The notes beneath the pieces were generated by a model, which worked only from the letters and a program-made list of their open reading frames with translations, was not told the origin of the DNA and ran no database searches. Position numbers and translations under genes: made by a program. DNA of 64,000 bases from Physcomitrium patens (lineage: Eukaryota > Streptophyta > Bryopsida > Funariales > Funariaceae), in the NCBI RefSeq assembly GCF_000002425.4, contig NC_037260.1, positions 17,170,638-17,234,637 on the forward strand, read 5' to 3'. Shown here one piece after another: positions 37,601 to 49,435 of the stretch (its first letter is position 1; every line of letters begins with the position of its first letter).

Positions 37601-37770
37601 TTTTATAAGAAATATAATCTATTTTTTGTAAGAAAAAAATTAGTATTAAAAATTAAACAATTTTTTTAAAAGTGGATAATTTGTAATCTTCAAAATGCAA
37701 TAAAAGAAGTTAGATAACTCATTAACTTTTTAAATAAGACAAGAATAATAAGTTAGGATGTTTATCAAAC

Positions 37771-38297
37771 TATCAAGGACATGAATGTTGTAAAAAGAAA
37801 TTATCAATATACTCTTATATCACTTGAAAAGACTAAAAAATCATTCAAATATGGTAATAGATTGAACTAGAATGGCTATTGCTTATAATAAGAAGACTAG
37901 AAAATCTTGAAATAAGACTAAAGATTAGAAAGGTGTTGACAAGAGTGAAGAATGCTTCACTTTTATCTCTATATATACTCTCTAATTAAGAGCTATGTAA
38001 CAATGTTCTATAAGACCTTCAACATATGTTGACTTTGTTAAACACATGTCTTAACTTGCAAGACAAGTTATCTATATGTATGCCACATAGTTAGTTTGTT
38101 CCACAAGCTACCAACATATGTAACATGTGGTTAACTTGTTGATCTAGTTTCTAACCTACTAATCAACTATAAATACATGTAAAGTCAAAATTTCATCTAT
38201 AAAGCTTTTCTAGAAGTTGTTATGAAATTAATCTATTTTTACTTACTTCTATTTAATAATATAGATAATTATTGAAATAAATACATATGTCTATGAA
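37771..38297 (-). repeat. TE-B 5' LTR
   Basis: 527 bp, homologous to the split LTR at 25,838/32,531 and to copies at 38,814, 39,431 and 42,516. On the minus strand it starts near TTCATAGACATATG and ends ATGTCCTTGATA. Confidence 0.75.
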
Positions 38298-38813
38298 TTT
38301 TTTTTAACTTATAAATACTTCTAAATTCTAATAAATATTTAAATTATCAAAAGACTTTTTAATCTTAATTTTTTTATAATTCAATAACTTAAAATTATAT
38401 TTTTTAATTAAACTACTAATTAAGATTCATTGGTGTGAGTCACAAATTTTAAGGTTAGATGAAATCTTTTTACAACTAAATGCCTTATGCATTTCTAAGC
38501 TAAATTTCAGTTAATACATTATTTTAGTTTAAAAATTCTTAGGTACAATTTTTAGGATCTAAAAAAAAAAAAAAAAAAAAAAAATCATAAAAGATGTAAT
38601 GTGGTCTATATTCTTTACAGGTAAGACTTTAAGGAAGAAAAGAAGAAATTTCTTAATTTCTACTTTAGCACTAAATAAATTATATAAAATAGCCGTGAAA
38701 AATTTATTCTATAAATAAATAGAATAAAGATATGTAAAATTAATAAGACCAAAAATATCTATCATATATACAAATAAAGAAGATATTGAAAGAATAATCA
38801 TGACTACTCTATG
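38298..38813. other. AT-rich spacer with a 24-A run
   Basis: No gene or LTR recognised. Holds an uninterrupted run of 24 A at 38,561-38,584. Confidence 0.5.
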
Positions 38814-39355
38814 TGTTATGAATATGCATTTATTTTAATAATTATTCAGATAATATTATTAGGTAGAGGTACATAAAAATAGATTAATTTTATAGTATCT
38901 TTCAAAAAATCCTCTTAACAGCTTCATAGACAAGGTTTTATCTTTATTCATGTCAATAGATTATTGATAGGTTGACAACTTAGCCAATAAGTTAGCCACA
39001 TATCACATGTATTGATAGATTGTGGTATAAGCTAAAGATGTGGCGCATATATAAGAAACTTATTTTACATTTAAGACGTGTATCTTACAAATTAAATATG
39101 TATTGTACATCCTATAGATTGTTGCCATATAGCTCCTAGATAGATAGTATATGTAGAAATAAGAGTGAAGCATTCTTCATTCTTATGAATGCTTTTTTAG
39201 TCCTTAGTCTTATTTTAAAACTTTATAGTATTTTCGACTTTAGAAATAGCCATTCTAATTCAATATATTACTATCTTTAAGTGATTTTTTAGTCTTTTTG
39301 AGTGATACAATAGTATATTGAGTTTTTATTTATTTCAAGATTCATATCTTTGATA
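38814..39355 (+). mobile_element. LTR family B, plus-strand copy
   Basis: 542 bp, starting TGTTATGAATATGCATTTA and ending GATTCATATCTTTGATA. It is the reverse orientation of the TE-B and TE-B' LTRs and of matching length. No retroelement gene adjoins it on either side in the right orientation, so it is a solo LTR or an end left after deletion. It lies 75 bp from the inverted TE-B' LTR. Confidence 0.7.
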
Positions 39356-39599
39356 ATTTGACAAAAATATTATCTTATTTTTAGAAGTAAATAGATTATA
39401 TTACTTCTATTGTTGTACTTGAAAGGTTGATGTTAAGGACATGAATCTCAAATAAAGAAATCTTCAATTTACTCTTATGTCATTCAAAAAGACTAAAAAA
39501 TCATTCAAACCTGGTAATATATTAAACTAGAATGACTACTCCCAACATCAAGAAAATTAAAAAGTCTTAAAATAAGAATAAAGATTAAGAAGACATTAT

Positions 39600-41038
39600 T
39601 ATAGGAAGAATCTGCTTTGGATAGACACAAGTCCCTCTTTGCAATCAAGTTGGATCCAATATGCACAAAACCTTCTTAAATTTCCATTTGAGTATTTACA
39701 AAACTATGTTTGTAATAAACCAACAAACTTGAAGCTGGAAAATTCATAATCTAAGATCAAGCCATTCAAATAAGCTTAAAATTTAGGAATATAGAACTTA
39801 CACTTTTAAACATTATTACACAAATTCTTGGAGGCAAATTTGTTACTCATCGTTTGATATCACCAAAACTTTAGCATGTACTTTTATAAGTCAAAACCAA
39901 ATTGGAAACTTAAAAATTCATATTTCAAGATCCAACCATTCAAATAAGCTCAAAATTTGGGAATAATAAACTTACACCTTTGATCATCATTACACAAATT
40001 TTTAGCTACAAACTTATTATGGATTGTCTGATATCACTAAAACCATAGTAGATACCTTTGAAAGTTAAAACCCTAGACACTTGAGAATAAATTTTACTAT
40101 TTCTCCTAAGTCACAGTTTCAATTGATATGAGATTTTAGACATAGGCTCTTTATATTATAAGTGACATGTACACAAAAAATAAGCTTCAAATTTGTCTCG
40201 AAGCTCAAGTTCTAGCTTAAAACCAAAACCCTTTATTTTTCTAATTTCTTCAAAATCCTAGTTTTAGTTTGCTGATTTTAACTAGCCTTTATCTCACTCA
40301 TTTTAGACTCAATTCTATTGATCCTTGGATGTAAAGTATTCAAATTGAATTTTAGTTTTTAATTCAATTCCCCAATTTCTTCTTAATATCTTAAAACTCC
40401 TAATATATATAGAAAAGTGATAGTAGCTATCAAATTAGTAGTCTAAGTTTAAATAAGCATAACTCTCTCATTCGAGCTCCAATTCATGTGTTTTTTTCTA
40501 CCTAAACTCATGTCAAGAAACTCTTCTTTGTGAATATTTCTTTTCAGCTTGCCAAGAAAGAGCTCTTCTTTACTTCCGAACTTGCCAAAGAAGTCGTAGC
40601 CAAGGTCTTTAAAGTCCAAGTCAAAAATTAATAGTATAAAGTTAAACTAACATCAAATCTAATCCTCTAAGTCAGCACTATTAATGGCAGCCAACTAATG
40701 CTATTCAAACTCCTATTTATCCTTAATAAAAACCTAAATACAACCTCAAAGTCAAAGTTCTTCTTACATCTATAAATATAATTCTGAATCTACTAAAACC
40801 AAAGATTAGAAAGAAAGTAAAAGGAATAAAAAGAACTTTTTAATAATAAACCAAAGATAAAATTAAGATTGAAGATAAAATAAAATTTAGCCAAAATTTT
40901 AGAAAAAGAAAAAGAAAAAAATGATAAAAAATTCTCCCAAACTATAAAAAAACTAGATTCGTAAGAAGAAAAAAAATCTTAATAAAAGTTCAAAGAGAAG
41001 TAAGTCAAGTAAGGTTTCTATACATGAATGTATTTACA
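39600..41038 (-). mobile_element. 1.44-kb LTR-like insertion in the TE-B' LTR
   Basis: Flanked by TTAT on both sides (39,596-39,599 and 41,039-41,042). On the minus strand it starts TGTAAATACATTCATG and ends near CTTCCTATA, that is TG...TA with a possible CA-to-TA change. It has no coding domain. The phrase style (CAACCATTCAAATAAGCTC and similar) resembles the long LTRs of TE-2. Best read as a solo LTR. Confidence 0.55.
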
Positions 41039-41989
41039 TTATGACAACATTCATAAGAATGAAGAAGGCTTCACTCTATATATATACTCTCTATATATAC
41101 TCTCTAATTAAGAATTACATAATAATATTTTATAAGACCTCTAATATGTGTTGACTTTATTAGATACATGACTTAACTTACAAAGCAAGTTATTTATATG
41201 TGCATGACATAGTTAACTTATTTTACAAGTTACTAACATATGTATCAACATGGCTAATTTGTTGACAAAGTTTCTAGCCTACCAATTAATTACAAACATG
41301 TGTAAAATCAAAACAACATCTATATAGCTTCTAGAAAGCTCTCTATAAGATATTATATAATTAATCTATTTTTATTTACTTCTACTTAATCATAAAGGTA
41401 ATTATTGGAATAAATATGTATGTTTGTGAAATTATTCTTTCTTTTAGAGACAAGTTCCATAAGGAGCAATCATTATATATTGAAAAAAATTTAAGATGCA
41501 ACAAATTATATTTGCTACATATGTTGATCTTTATTTTCTTTAAAGATAGTTAATAGGTCCTCTCAGCCATTGATAGTATTTCAAATGAAAGCAAAAAGAT
41601 TACTTTGTTATTTGATTGTTATTGAGGCTTTCATAACTCTCTTCGAATAAAATATTTGGAATAATATCAGAAATTCTTCTTTTTTCTAATAAAATTATCT
41701 AACATTAAAAATTTCTTCTAAGGTTGTGATACCAAATACGTTGTGTCTTGCCATCTATTCAAAAAAAGACATGTTTTTCTTAAGGATCTTCATCTCAATT
41801 ATGTTGTGTTAAAATTTATAAAAATTATAATTTCTTATGCAATGACTTAGCAAATAATAGCTCTTAAGTTGGATCTGCTGGTTATTGATTTTTCATCTTT
41901 TAGGCTCCACAAATACACAAAAGCTACAAACTTGGATAAAAAGTAGAATACTACTTTGTATCTTATTTCTTATATAATAAAAATTTGCT

Positions 41990-42515
41990 ATTCTTCATTT
42001 TAGATTTGATGGATGTTGTTGATGAAAAACCTCAATATTCTTTGTTGTATTAGTAAGATTATTTATTGGCTCCTATGTGCATTTATTTATATTAAATTTG
42101 TGCTAATGAACAAGATATTTTAATCTATTTTGGCACCGCCTTGAATCTAAGATTTCTTTCACCTCAAATTCTTGAGTATTATGTACTTCTATAAGATGAA
42201 GTGGCATTTGACTTCTTTTCGAGATATTTATTGTCATATATGGCTCAAAAATAGATACATAGAATATGAGATGGATATTCATAGACTTTGGTAGATGTAA
42301 TTGATAAGCAAAAGGATTGACTTCTTTACTAATAGAAAAAAATTGAAGCCTACAATAGTCCAACTTATCACAATAATAAGTAGTCTTGATATTACAATAA
42401 AGTAATCATACCCTCTCATCTATATTATATTGTAGTTGTTCCTTATAGTAGGCATTTGCATTGATCTTTTATTGTTCTTGAGCTTCTTTTAACTACTCCT
42501 TCATTGTTGTATGTA
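41990..42515 (-). pseudogene. TE-B' integrase C-terminus and chromodomain
   Basis: The minus-strand frame 42,103-42,363 gives LDYCRLQFFSI, FAYQLHLPKSMNIH, then QEFEVKEILDSRRCQNRLKY, which is the start of a chromodomain; the rest follows in the same frame after a stop (NLTNTTKNIEVFHQQHPS, down to about 42,000). It is the best-preserved chromodomain in the window. The integrase upstream is cut at 42,515 by the TE-3 LTR. Confidence 0.8.
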
Positions 42516-42733
42516 TGTCATAGACATATTGTCATGCATATATATACTAATTCTAATAATTATCTATATAATTAAATAAAAGTAAATAAAAATAGATAAA
42601 AATAGATTAATTTTATTATAGCTATTAGAAAAGCTTTCTAGAAGCTTTATAGATGCAATTTTTACTTTATACATATTTATAATTGACTTTTAGGTTAGAA
42701 ACTTAGTTAGTAAGTTAGCCATGTCTCACATAT

Positions 42734-44315
42734 TGTCGTGATATAACATAATTAATAAGTAAAAGAGGTGAAGAATCTAATATCTTATAAAAGATCTTAT
42801 TTCAAATATTATAATAAATTATCTTAGAAAATAGACAATAGTCCAAAAAAAAATAGAACTAAAGGTTTAAATGCTATCTTTTTAAAAAGTAAGCTTTTAT
42901 TTATTTTTTAAGACTATAAATAAAGCAAAATAAAGTATTATAGAAAAATAAAAAAATATAAATATATGTAAGAAGAAGTCAGGAGTTGATTGGAACAAAA
43001 ATTAATTCAAAAGGACAAAATTTGATATCCAAAGATGATTGCTTATCAATCTAGGTCGAAATTAAATCTCAAAGTATAAAACCAAGCACAAACAATAATT
43101 CAAGGATTTTTATAGGAGTCCAAAAAGTAAGATTTGGAAGCTAACTTAATAAGATTTGTTTGAGCATTGGTTTTAAGTGATTTAAGTTTCTAATGACTTT
43201 TCAAGAGCTTTGCAAAGTTACAATTGTTTTGGATGACTCTAGAATTTGTGAAATAAAAAGAATATTATATTTTGGAGAATTTTATGAGTTTGGTAGTTAA
43301 CCTATAGTTCAATTTTTAAGAACTTATATAAATATTTTTTTGAAGTGTAAGTTTGAGCTTGATTAAATAGTTAAATTAAAGGTTATTGATTTTCAAGTAG
43401 GTTGAGGTCTTAGAAATTGGACTTTGAGAGGTAGTTAGGATTTCTAAGATCTCCATCAATCTATTAGTTGGATTGAAGTAAAATTTATATAGGAGGATAA
43501 AAGACTTGATTTGCTATAAATTTATGAAATTTAAGAAGAATTGAACGGTTTGAAAATGAGACATTGGTGCTAGAAGTTCAACATTTAGATTAGAGTAGGA
43601 GGCTGGCCAACATCCAAGTGGATTTTAGGATTTTCTTCCATTTGGTTAGTATAATTATCTTCAAATCTTTTATACTTGTTGCCAACTTAGTTGTTGAGAA
43701 GTATGAAAATTTTTAAGTAAGATAAATAGTTGAGTAGATAGATATCAAGGTTCTAAACTGTACTAAGATTAAATTAAATTGATTAGAATTTGGTTAGGAT
43801 TTGATTTAGGATTTGATTTAGGATTTAGGATTTGTCTAGGATTTGGTTTAAGATTTAAGATTTAGAATTTGTCTAAGATTTGTTTTAGGATTTAAAAATT
43901 GACTATGATTTGATTTAGGATTTAGGATTTGTTTAGAATTTATCAAGGATTTAGTTTAGGATTTAGGATGTATTTAGGATTTGATTGAAGTCCATTAGGA
44001 TTTCAAGTAGGATTAAATTAGAATTTTATTGAGATTTATTTAAGATATATTTGTGATTATTCAAATTTTTTTGAGAATCTCTTAAAGATTCTTTTTAAGG
44101 TTTATTATGGATTTTCTTTAAATATCTTTGAAATTTCTTATTATTTCTTTTGTAATTTCTTTAAGATTTATTTTGATTTTAATTAAAGCTTATTTAGTAT
44201 TATTAAGGTTTAATTAAAAGTTATTTAATATTCTATTAGAGTTAAGATTTTGTTGTTGTAATTTCTTTTCTACCTTCCATAGCCAGGTGCCCAGTGCATT
44301 CTCGAGCAAGACTTT
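42734..44315 (+). mobile_element. LTR family C in the TE-3 5' LTR
   Basis: About 1.58 kb, starting TGTCGTGATATAAC and ending CTCGAGCAAGAC(TTT), with ACATA on each side (42,728-42,732 and 44,316-44,320). No internal genes: a solo LTR. It carries a GGATTTAG minisatellite (about 43,790-43,990). Reverse-complement homology with 63,242-64,000 is clear at the terminal block. Confidence 0.75.
43790..43990 (+). repeat. Telomere-like GGATTTAG minisatellite inside LTR family C
   Basis: Degenerate tandem units built from GATTTAG and GATTTGTCTAG phrases. The units resemble the plant telomere repeat TTTAGGG with extra bases. The reverse complement, much longer, is at 63,500-63,990 in another LTR of the same family. 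Confidence 0.8.
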
Positions 44316-44507
44316 ACATACTACAATAAAGTGTAAATAGCTTTTGGAACATGCTTACTATGTGGTGCTTACATAGAAACTTACCTTGTAAGTTAAGACA
44401 TGTGGCTTGAAAAGTCAACATATGTTGGAAGTGCTATAGAACATCGCCACATAGTTTCTAGGTAGATAGTATATATAGAAGTAAAAGTGAAGCCTTCTTC
44501 ACTCTTG

Positions 44508-44511
<4 letters not shown>

Positions 44512-44554
<43 letters not shown>
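44512..44554. repeat. Run of 43 T in the TE-3 LTR
   Basis: Stands where other family-B LTRs have unique sequence after CACTCTTGTCAA. The downstream LTR part continues to about 44,920, before TTATCATAGCAGAGC, which may be a poor match to the initiator-Met primer site. Confidence 0.8.
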
Positions 44555-44555
<1 letters not shown>

Positions 44556-44992
44556 TAGTTTAGATTCAAAAATATATATATATATATATTTTTATATTTT
44601 GGCAATAATTATTCTAGTTTTTTTTAGTATACATATTTCTTTCCTTCATTTTTTTCATATTTCTTTGAAAAAGTCTCACTTAATTATTTTCTTTCATTGA
44701 ATTTTTTTTCTTTAACAAATTGATAAGAATACACTTATAATATCAAATTTTTATTATTTCTTGATTAAAAGTAGATTATTCCTTTCTCTTGATAAAAAAT
44801 AAGCATATTAAAAGTTGTATATTACCTTCTTTTAAATTGATATTGTCTTTAGTATTTTTTTTGTTCTCAAGTCTTTTCTTTTATTTATCTTGAGCTATAG
44901 TTAACATCTTTTCTTTTCTAAGTGTTATCATAGCAGAGCTTCTTAAAATAAAAGATGCAATAATAAAAATATAAGAGCAATTAAAGGAGTTA

Positions 44993-45281
44993 ATGCTTAA
45001 GATATATCAATTCAATTTTCCACCACAAGCAGCAAGAAGAATGGTACGGAGCAAAGATATAGATATGATTAGAGCTACTTCAATATTTGTACTAAATCTT
45101 GTCCCATTTTTTATAGTAGAATATCTTTTTAATAATAGAGAACTAAGGATTGTACTATCCAAGAAGTTTGATGGCTCAAGATCCAATTTTTAAGGATTTA
45201 TCAATCAAATATAACTTAAAATTGAACTTTGATTTCAAAGCTATCCAACTTGAAGATTACAAGTTAGATTTATTGATTTAT

Positions 45282-45323
<42 letters not shown>

Positions 45324-45830
45324 TTCAATATTTTCATAATTTTTATCTTTATTTGAATGATAAGATCCAATATTAGATAATTTAGAGGATTTTTTGGTAG
45401 AATTTGAATCCATATATGAAAGATATGATATAATTTGTGTTGTAATCAACAAGATCCATATTTTGCAACAAAATAATTCATCAATAATTTTATATACTTC
45501 ATAATTTTGAAAACTTGTAATTAATATTAAATAGAATGATATTATATTTTTAAGCCAATTTTTCTATAGATTATAACATGAAAAAAATGGATGCTCAACT
45601 TATCAGATTTTTACACATTGAGTCAAACAATTGACTTTGCTGTAAAGTATGACAATCAATTTTTTGAATTTTGATTTGAGAGTTGTGAAAGTGCACCTCA
45701 ATATTACTATAATTCAATGGAAATATCAATGTTTCTTCAAGATATACCTTTAAAATTAAAATATATGTAAATTGATGTAGTACTTTTCAAACCTCTTACT
45801 GAATAAGAAAAGACTTGTCATTGTTTGAGA
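44993..45830 (+). pseudogene. TE-3 gag (broken)
   Basis: The frame 44,993-45,193 ends in LSKKFDGSRSNF, the start of a Ty3/Gypsy gag capsid (FDG...FxGFINQI), which continues after a stop as FINQI. Further pieces, in shifting frames, match the capsid end (DNLEDFLVEFESIYE near 45,374-45,420, and DFAVKYDNQFFE near 45,630-45,670). A run of 36 T (45,285-45,320) replaces part of the capsid. It would encode the particle protein; it cannot now. Confidence 0.65.
45285..45320. repeat. Run of 36 T inside TE-3 gag
   Basis: An uninterrupted T run in the middle of the capsid-coding part. Exact length is uncertain in any assembly. Confidence 0.85.
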
Positions 45831-46179
45831 GGGATTGTATTTGTATAGTGGAGGACTTAAGTACATTGCTCAATATTGTACCAAATAGCAACATAACCAC
45901 AAAATAAAGAGTATGGCTATCAAAGAAGATAGTATATTAGTAAAACATTTTGTCCAACTATAATAAGAACTATGCAGTTGGAATTTTATACAATACCTAC
46001 TGAAGGTCTTATTTTCTACTTAGAACCTTATCTTTGTTTTACAATAAATATTATTTTAGGACCTAAACATCACAAAGTCTTTGCCTTGTAAGATTCAAGA
46101 GCCTCAACATGCTTTTTATATGAAGACTTTTTAGAAAAATTATATTTTTAATGAAGAAAATTAAACTTATTTACATAGA

Positions 46180-46863
46180 ACTTATAGATGATTGTTCATT
46201 GTCTTTAGGAGATGTTATTTATGAAATAATTTCTATATAAGTAATAATTAATGGTTACATTAGCTTTGTAATATTTAATATCATTAGATCTTTTACTAAT
46301 TCAATTATTTTAGGTTTATCATAGCTAAAATAATATAATTCTAAAATAGATTGGATTTCTTATAGTCTTAATTTTTTTAAAAGTATAATTTAGAGTATAG
46401 TTGATTAAGTAAAAGTCTATAAGTCTATTATAACTAAACTTATATTTGTAGGTGCAAGAATTTTTTTACATGCTGTAAAAAAAAGATTACTTTGTGTCAT
46501 TTATGCAGCACCTATTTCTAATAGTAACAAGATTTTAAGTGGCATTTTATGCCAATATTAAGATTTTCAAGGTGTATTTGAAAAAAAGTAAAAATTCTCT
46601 TTTAGAACATTCTTACTATAACTACTCAATTGACCTTTAAGAAGGATTTCAACCTTTTTTTGGACCAATCTACATCTTATTATAAAATGAGCTAGTTAAA
46701 TTCAAAGAGTATATTAATAAAATTTTGGCTAAGAACTTCATATGCCATTTTAAATTTCCAACAAGAATTCCAATTTTATTTGTGAAGAAAAAAAATGGAT
46801 CATTGCAAATGTAAGTTAATTATTGAAGATTCAACAAAATGACCATCAAAAATAGATATCTAC
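46180..46863 (+). pseudogene. TE-3 protease end and RT N-terminal part
   Basis: Around 46,220-46,370 the phrases VIINGYISFVIFNIIRS and ILGLS, then KIDWIS, match the C-terminal half of a chromovirus protease. Next come DFQGVFEKK and ELVKFKEYINKILAKNFI. Then PILFVKKKNGSLQM and MTIKNRYLL are the fingers of RT. The active-site part of the protease is not clear. Reading frames shift repeatedly. RT is cut at 46,863 by a 1.25-kb insertion and resumes at 48,116. Confidence 0.65.
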
Positions 46864-48115
46864 TATTATATTATAATTATTTATAGTATAAAAAGTTTAA
46901 CTAAAATAAATAATATATTTATAAGTATTTATATGCATTAAAGAAGTTAATAGGTTAATTGAAAGAGAGTTGATGTAAGAAAATTTATTTTGAGATTTAC
47001 CTATATTAATTAAAATATTTAAATTATATAAGATTTAGGTATTTAATATAAAATTTAAGAAGAAGATTAGAGCTCAAAGATGAAGATTTAAACTTCTAAG
47101 AAACTTATTTGGAGAGATGAAAGTAAGGTATGAATGGATGAAAGAAAAAGATAAAGATATTCATTCCTAATAATCAAAAGCCATACCTAATAGGCATTCA
47201 ATAGACTATCTGCGACCATAATAAGGATTTTGGAAACTTGAAAAGAAAAATTTGAAAATCAAAAGTAAGCTTTGTAAGGTTTAGGATTTGAGCTATAATT
47301 TGTATTTAAATTTTAGAGGATTTGGAAGTAAGGTGATGAAGTTATAGCTATTTAAAAGTAAAGTATCTATTTAAAAATACTATTTTTCTTTTGAAGATAC
47401 AAGGCATTTTACAACAAATTTTGGAGATTAAAAGTTGCAATTGTAAGGATGATTTTAGGATCTATATCTTTTGTAAAAGAATTTTTACATTTGAAGTTTG
47501 TATAAAGGAATTATAGAGTATTAAAGATAGCATATATAATATAAAGGATGTAAGTAAGTTGTTTTGTTGACAGTAGTAGTTGGAGCCATATCTTAAATTT
47601 TTAGATGAATTTTTGGCTTAATTTTTTAAAAAATATGTATTATTAGGTTAAAAAGCTGTATATCAAAATTTTATGGTATTTAAATACTTAATTTGTGAGA
47701 TATGAAGAAAATTACACACATGTATATGTAAGTAAGGATTTGAAGATATTATTAGGATTTTGGCAATATCTTAAGTTCTATAATAAATTTACAATTGAAA
47801 TTTATTTTTGTATTTTTTAAAAAATAAAAAATACTTCATATAAAATTTTGGTTTATTTAGAAAGTCCAATTGTGAGATATAAGCTGTTGAAATTTGGAAA
47901 AAATTCACTTTAACAATATACAAGGTTTTATAATATTTTTATCATATTTTTTGTGATCTTTGATACTTAAGGCTTATATATTAATGTAATTGCATCTATA
48001 GGCACAATCTTATATATAAACTTGGTGTATTTTAATTTTGACACTTGGTTGAGTAATTAGTGATAGCGAGAAGTCCAACACTTTCTTAAGGCAAATTTTC
48101 TCTATTCCAACACCA
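46864..48115 (+). mobile_element. 1.25-kb LTR-like insertion in TE-3 RT
   Basis: Flanked by CTAC on both sides (46,860-46,863 and 48,116-48,119); begins TATTATATTATAATT and ends CCAACACCA. Its start resembles LTR family C starts (TGTTGTAATATAATT) with TG changed to TA. No coding domain is visible. Removing it joins RYLL to PLISRLLDQLNQAKIYIKIDL, an intact RT phrase. Probably a solo LTR. Confidence 0.65.
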
Positions 48116-49435
48116 CTACCTTTAATATCTAGACTTCTTGATCAATTGAATCAAGCTAAGATCTATATAAAAATAGATCTACAAGGAGCATATAATTTGA
48201 TATGTATCAAAAAAAAAAAAAAAAAGTCTGTAATTTGAATTAGATATAGAATTTTTTAATACAATATCATATCTTTTGGACTTACAAATGTACTAGGAGC
48301 TTTCTAATATCTATTAAATGATGTCTTTTGAGAGTTTTTAGATGACTTTGTTATCTATTACCTAAAAAATATTTTAATTTTTTTTTAGAATATAAAAGAA
48401 TATAATCTTCATATTCATTGTGTGTTACAAAAATTAAGTGATATGAGACTCTATGCTAAGATAAAAAAATGTATATTTTATACAATTCAAGTTGATTTTT
48501 GAAAATACATTATTTGAAATGATAGACTTGTGATGGATCCTAAGAAAATTCAAACTATTATGGATTGAAAGATTACAAAAATGATAATAGATGTTTAATG
48601 CTTTTTAGAATTTGCTAATTACTATCGGATCTTTATCAAAGATTTCTCTCAAGTTATAGCTCTACTTACACATTTGTCTTGTAAAGACAAACTTCAATAG
48701 AATCAAGAAGTAAAATTAGTATTTGAAGCTATGAAGACAACCTTTATTTTTACATTAATCTTGTATTGCATCTACTTTTCTAAGCCATTCTTTATAAAAA
48801 TAAATGCATCAAACTTTGCTTTGGATACCATATTATCATGAATGGAAACCAATGATAAACTTCACCCAATAGCTTTTTATTCAAGAAAAGTTTCAGTGGC
48901 AAAGATCAACTACAAGATTCATAATAAAGAATTTTTTATAATTGTAGATTTATTTCAAGAATGGTGCCATTTTTAGAAGTCACTTTTAATCTAGTTATTA
49001 TTTATATAGACCATAAGAATCTTAAATATTTTATGTGAATACATGTTTTGAATTATCGTCAAGTCCATTGGAATAGGTCTTTATCAAGTTTTATTTTCAA
49101 AATCACCTATTGACTTAAAGAAAAAAAAACGTTTATCAGACACCTTTTTTAGACATTCTTATCTTGTACTAAAAGAATAAAATATATATTTTGATTAATA
49201 AAAAATTATTCTCTTGAAGTCGGAGCATTTTTATCTTTGAGCAATAAAATCAATATTGATTATTGATTCAACCTTTGTCAAATAAATTCAATCAAGTATA
49301 TCTTTTGATCTTTTTGTTTATGATATCAAGAATCCTTCTTCTAAGTTTTATGATGCTTTCAAAATTGAATTCAAGAACAACCTACTCTATTTCAAATAAT
49401 GCCTATACATTCAAAATAGAGAAGCACATTTACGT
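48116..49435 (+). pseudogene. TE-3 RT C-terminal part, RNase H, start of integrase finger
   Basis: Begins LLDQLNQAKIYIKIDLQGAY (RT palm). Next come EFLDDFVIYYLKNILIF, where the catalytic YLDD reads YLKN, then GLYAK-like and FLEFANYYRIFIKDFSQV phrases. RNase H follows (PFFIKINASNFAL, HPIAFYSRKVSV). The frame leads to REAHLR at 49,420-49,435, the start of the H2C2 zinc finger, where TE-2 is inserted. A run of 17 A (48,209-48,225) replaces the stretch after NLICIK. RT is dead by the lost aspartates. Confidence 0.7.

Larger units (their letters stand above)
25838..38297 (-). mobile_element. TE-B: decayed Ty3/Gypsy chromovirus with nested insertions
   Basis: A minus-strand LTR retrotransposon. 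Its 3' LTR (25,838-26,061 plus 32,215-32,531) is split by TE-A; its 5' LTR is 37,771-38,297. Both LTRs are about 530-540 bp. The interior holds remnants of RNase H, integrase and chromodomain, split by two family-C LTRs. Gag, protease and most of RT are missing, so the element suffered a large internal deletion. A minus-strand purine tract, AAAAGGAGAGATAA, lies beside the 3' LTR at 32,532-32,545, where a polypurine tract is expected. Flanking bases are T-rich, so a target duplication cannot be judged. Confidence 0.75.
39431..42515 (-). mobile_element. TE-B': second minus-strand chromovirus, truncated
   Basis: The 3' LTR (39,431-39,599 and 41,043-41,431, split by a 1.44-kb insertion) is followed by a purine tract on the minus strand and then the 3' part of pol with a chromodomain. 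The element stops at 42,515, where the plus-strand TE-3 LTR begins. The remainder of the element is not seen in the window, so it was deleted or lies elsewhere. Confidence 0.7.

Noticed and set aside
38298..38813. A target duplication for TE-B made of T-rich flanks
   Set aside because: Both flanks are poly-T, so a match is not informative.
44921..44938. Initiator-Met primer site after the TE-3 5' LTR
   Set aside because: TTATCATAGCAGAGC matches the known site only with an insertion and the LTR end is not fixed; kept as a remark, not as a feature.
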